Source: Bacillota bacterium (GTDB lineage: Bacteria; Bacillota; Clostridia; Lachnospirales; Cellulosilyticaceae). Taken from it: DNA of 8,076 bases. Shown here piece by piece: positions 6,569-8,076 of the stretch. The position numbers and the translations under genes are program-made. The stretch lies in the NCBI GenBank assembly GCA_023415525.1, contig JAEZKI010000358.1:1-8076 (forward strand), in the 5' to 3' direction. Position 1 is the first letter of the stretch. Each line of letters opens with the position of its first letter. The notes beneath the pieces are model-generated. The model worked only from the letters and a program-made list of their open reading frames with translations. It ran no database searches and was not told the origin of the DNA.

Positions 6569-7339
6569 ATGAGTACATCAAACAAATCGTATCAACTCTT
6601 TAATCAAGATTGTATAATAACCCTCTACCAACTACCTGAAAAAACAGTAGATATGATTTTTGCAGATCCACCCTATTTCCTTAGTAATGGCGGTATTACT
6701 TGCAAAAATGGTAAGATGGCATCAGTTAATAAAGGAGAATGGGACAAGTCACAAGGTATACAAAATGATTTTAATTTTAATCGGGGGTGGATAGAAGCCT
6801 GTGACAGAGTACTTAAGGATAATGGGACAATATGGATTTCGGGAACTTATCATAACATCCATATGATTGGTTATATATTGAATTTATTGGGATACTATAT
6901 TTTAAATGAAATTACATGGCTTAAGCCTAATGCATCGCCTAATATGGGTTGTAGATGTTTCACTGCAAGTCACGAAACCTTATTATGGGCAAAAAAGAGT
7001 AAAAAAATGAAGCATACCTTCAATTATCAGTTTATGAAGGAACTAAATGGTGGTAAGCAAATGAGGAGTTATTGGCAGATTCCTACTACGCCTAAAAGAG
7101 AAAAAAGTTTTGGTAAGCATCCGACGCAAAAGCCAAAAGAATTATTATATAGATGTATTATGGCAAGTACTAATGAGGGAGATGTAGTACTAGATCCATT
7201 TTGTGGTTCGGGGACAACTGGATTGGTAGCTGTAGAGAATAAAAGGAGATTTATAGGTATAGAGATAGAACAAGCCTATATTACTATAGCTCAAAATCGT
7301 ATAAAGGATTATTTGCAGAAGGAGCCGAAGGATGAGTAG
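6569..7339 (+). CDS. DpnA-like adenine-N6 DNA methyltransferase (beta class)
   Basis: The protein has 256 residues. It transfers a methyl group from S-adenosylmethionine to adenine N6 in the target site, protecting host DNA from the partner nuclease. The motif order is that of the beta class: catalytic DPPY at 33-36 within IFADPPYFLSNGG, WDK at 58-60, then the target-recognition region, HPTQKP (184-189), and the SAM-binding motif LDPFCGSGTTG (208-218) near the C-terminus. The sequence matches M.DpnA closely as I remember it, for example FADPPYFLSNGGI, WISG-HNI and MKELN-GKQM. DpnA also methylates single-stranded DNA and aids establishment of the system in a new host; whether that holds here is unknown. 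HinfI-type enzymes are related, so GATC specificity is likely but not certain. AAAGGTG at 6557-6563 precedes the ATG. The end overlaps the next gene by 8 bp. Confidence 0.92.
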   Translation: MSTSNKSYQLFNQDCIITLYQLPEKTVDMIFADPPYFLSNGGITCKNGKMASVNKGEWDKSQGIQNDFNFNRGWIEACDRVLKDNGTIWISGTYHNIHMIGYILNLLGYYILNEITWLKPNASPNMGCRCFTASHETLLWAKKSKKMKHTFNYQFMKELNGGKQMRSYWQIPTTPKREKSFGKHPTQKPKELLYRCIMASTNEGDVVLDPFCGSGTTGLVAVENKRRFIGIEIEQAYITIAQNRIKDYLQKEPKDE

Positions 7340-8076
7340 AAAGATTAAACCCTTTTTAAAATGGGCAGGTGGTAAGACACAACTTTTACCTGTGATAAAA
7401 GAGAAATTACCAAGCAATATAGAAATGTTAACACGTTATGTGGAACCATTTGTTGGTGCAGGTGCAGTTTTTTTTAGCCTTGCTAAAGAAAATCATTTTG
7501 ATGAATATATTATTAATGATATTAATGAAAAGCTGATTAATTTATATAGAGTCATCAGAGATGATGTAGAAGCACTTATCTTTGAATTAACCAATATAAG
7601 GGCAGAGTATATGGCATTAGAAGATATAGAGGCTAAAGGTGAATACTTTTATGCAAGACGCGAAGAGTTTAATGTTACTGAAATACTTACAACACGTATG
7701 GCGGCGCTATTTATTTTCTTAAATAAGACTTGCTTCAATGGCCTATACCGTGAAAATGCTAGTGGTGGATTTAATGTACCTTTTAATAAATCTAAAAGTC
7801 CATCAATGTTTGAAGAGGAACAGCTTAGAGAAATTAGTAGGCTACTTAATATAAGGAATGCGCAAGGAAACTCTAAAGTTCAAATATTAAGTCTATCTTT
7901 TGAAGAACTAGGAGAGTATATAGATGACCATACATTTGTTTATTTAGATCCTCCTTATAGGCCAGTTACTAAGGGTGGTTTTAACAGTTATAATAAGAGT
8001 TCATTTAATGATGGGGATCAAGAAAGGTTGGCGCAGTTTTATAGAGAGATGCACTCTAAGGGTGCAAGCCTTATGC
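7332..8076 (+). CDS. Dam/DpnM-like adenine-N6 DNA methyltransferase (D12 class), 3' end missing
   Basis: The frame stays open from ATG 7332 to the window edge, giving 248 codons of a family usually near 270-290 residues, so only the last part is missing. FLKWAGGKTQLLPVI (8-22) and EPFVGAGAVFF (38-48) form the SAM site, motif NKTCFNGLYREN lies at 131-142, GGFNVPFNKS follows, and the catalytic YLDPPY is at 204-209. This is the alpha-class layout of Dam and M.DpnM, which methylate adenine in GATC. The start is set by AAGGAG at 7319-7324, 7 bp upstream, within the end of the preceding gene; the 8-bp overlap implies coupled translation. Together with the DpnA-like gene it forms the two-methylase pair of DpnII/MboI-type systems. 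Confidence 0.92.
   Translation, partial: MSRKIKPFLKWAGGKTQLLPVIKEKLPSNIEMLTRYVEPFVGAGAVFFSLAKENHFDEYIINDINEKLINLYRVIRDDVEALIFELTNIRAEYMALEDIEAKGEYFYARREEFNVTEILTTRMAALFIFLNKTCFNGLYRENASGGFNVPFNKSKSPSMFEEEQLREISRLLNIRNAQGNSKVQILSLSFEELGEYIDDHTFVYLDPPYRPVTKGGFNSYNKSSFNDGDQERLAQFYREMHSKGASLM

Noticed and set aside
7190..7417. Minus-strand open frame across the methylase junction
   Set aside because: It is antisense to two solid methylase genes, including motif I of one and the N-terminus of the other.
1..8076. CRISPR array, tRNA or rRNA genes
   Set aside because: I saw no regularly spaced repeats and no cloverleaf or rRNA-like sequence; the non-coding space is limited to the short gaps described.

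Overview
The window is strongly AT-rich, tightly packed and coded entirely on the + strand. It has AGGAGG-type ribosome binding sites, overlapping start/stop codons and IS66-type transposon sequence. This suggests a low-GC Firmicute, probably of class Clostridia. That placement is inferred from composition and protein style, not from a marker gene. The region looks like a stretch of a defence island: two DNA-defence modules separated by a decayed insertion sequence.

Module 1 (about 1-5371) is a compact operon of four complete genes, and it probably continues upstream of the window. It encodes (a) a 631-aa GHKL-type (MutL/Hsp90/MORC-like) ATPase, (b) a 285-aa protein I do not recognise, (c) a 263-aa protein that resembles the uncharacterised DUF6339 group, and (d) a 580-aa SF2 DEAH-box helicase with an N-terminal extension of about 165 residues. 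The first three genes overlap and are probably translationally coupled; the helicase follows after 44 bp with its own strong ribosome binding site. A GHKL ATPase next to an SF2 helicase fits the class of restriction-like systems built around prokaryotic MutL/MORC homologues. No methylase or nuclease motif is visible in these four genes, so the effector is either one of the two unknown proteins or lies outside the window. This is the best candidate here for an undescribed system.

The spacer (5372-5930) is explained mostly by a 485-bp internally deleted IS66-family element (5381-5865). It keeps both terminal inverted repeats, two hairpins that look like terminators, and only the last part of the transposase, broken by two single-base frameshifts. 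Its left end lies 9 bp after the helicase stop codon.

Module 2 (5931-8076, running off the right edge) is a type II restriction-modification cluster. It starts with a short 175-aa protein that has a PD-(D/E)XK nuclease signature. A DpnA-like beta-class adenine methyltransferase follows, then a Dam/DpnM-like (D12 class) adenine methyltransferase whose start overlaps the DpnA-like gene and whose end is missing. The two methyltransferases are the pair typical of DpnII/MboI (GATC) systems. The nuclease does not resemble DpnII as I remember it, so the target site and origin of the nuclease are open questions.
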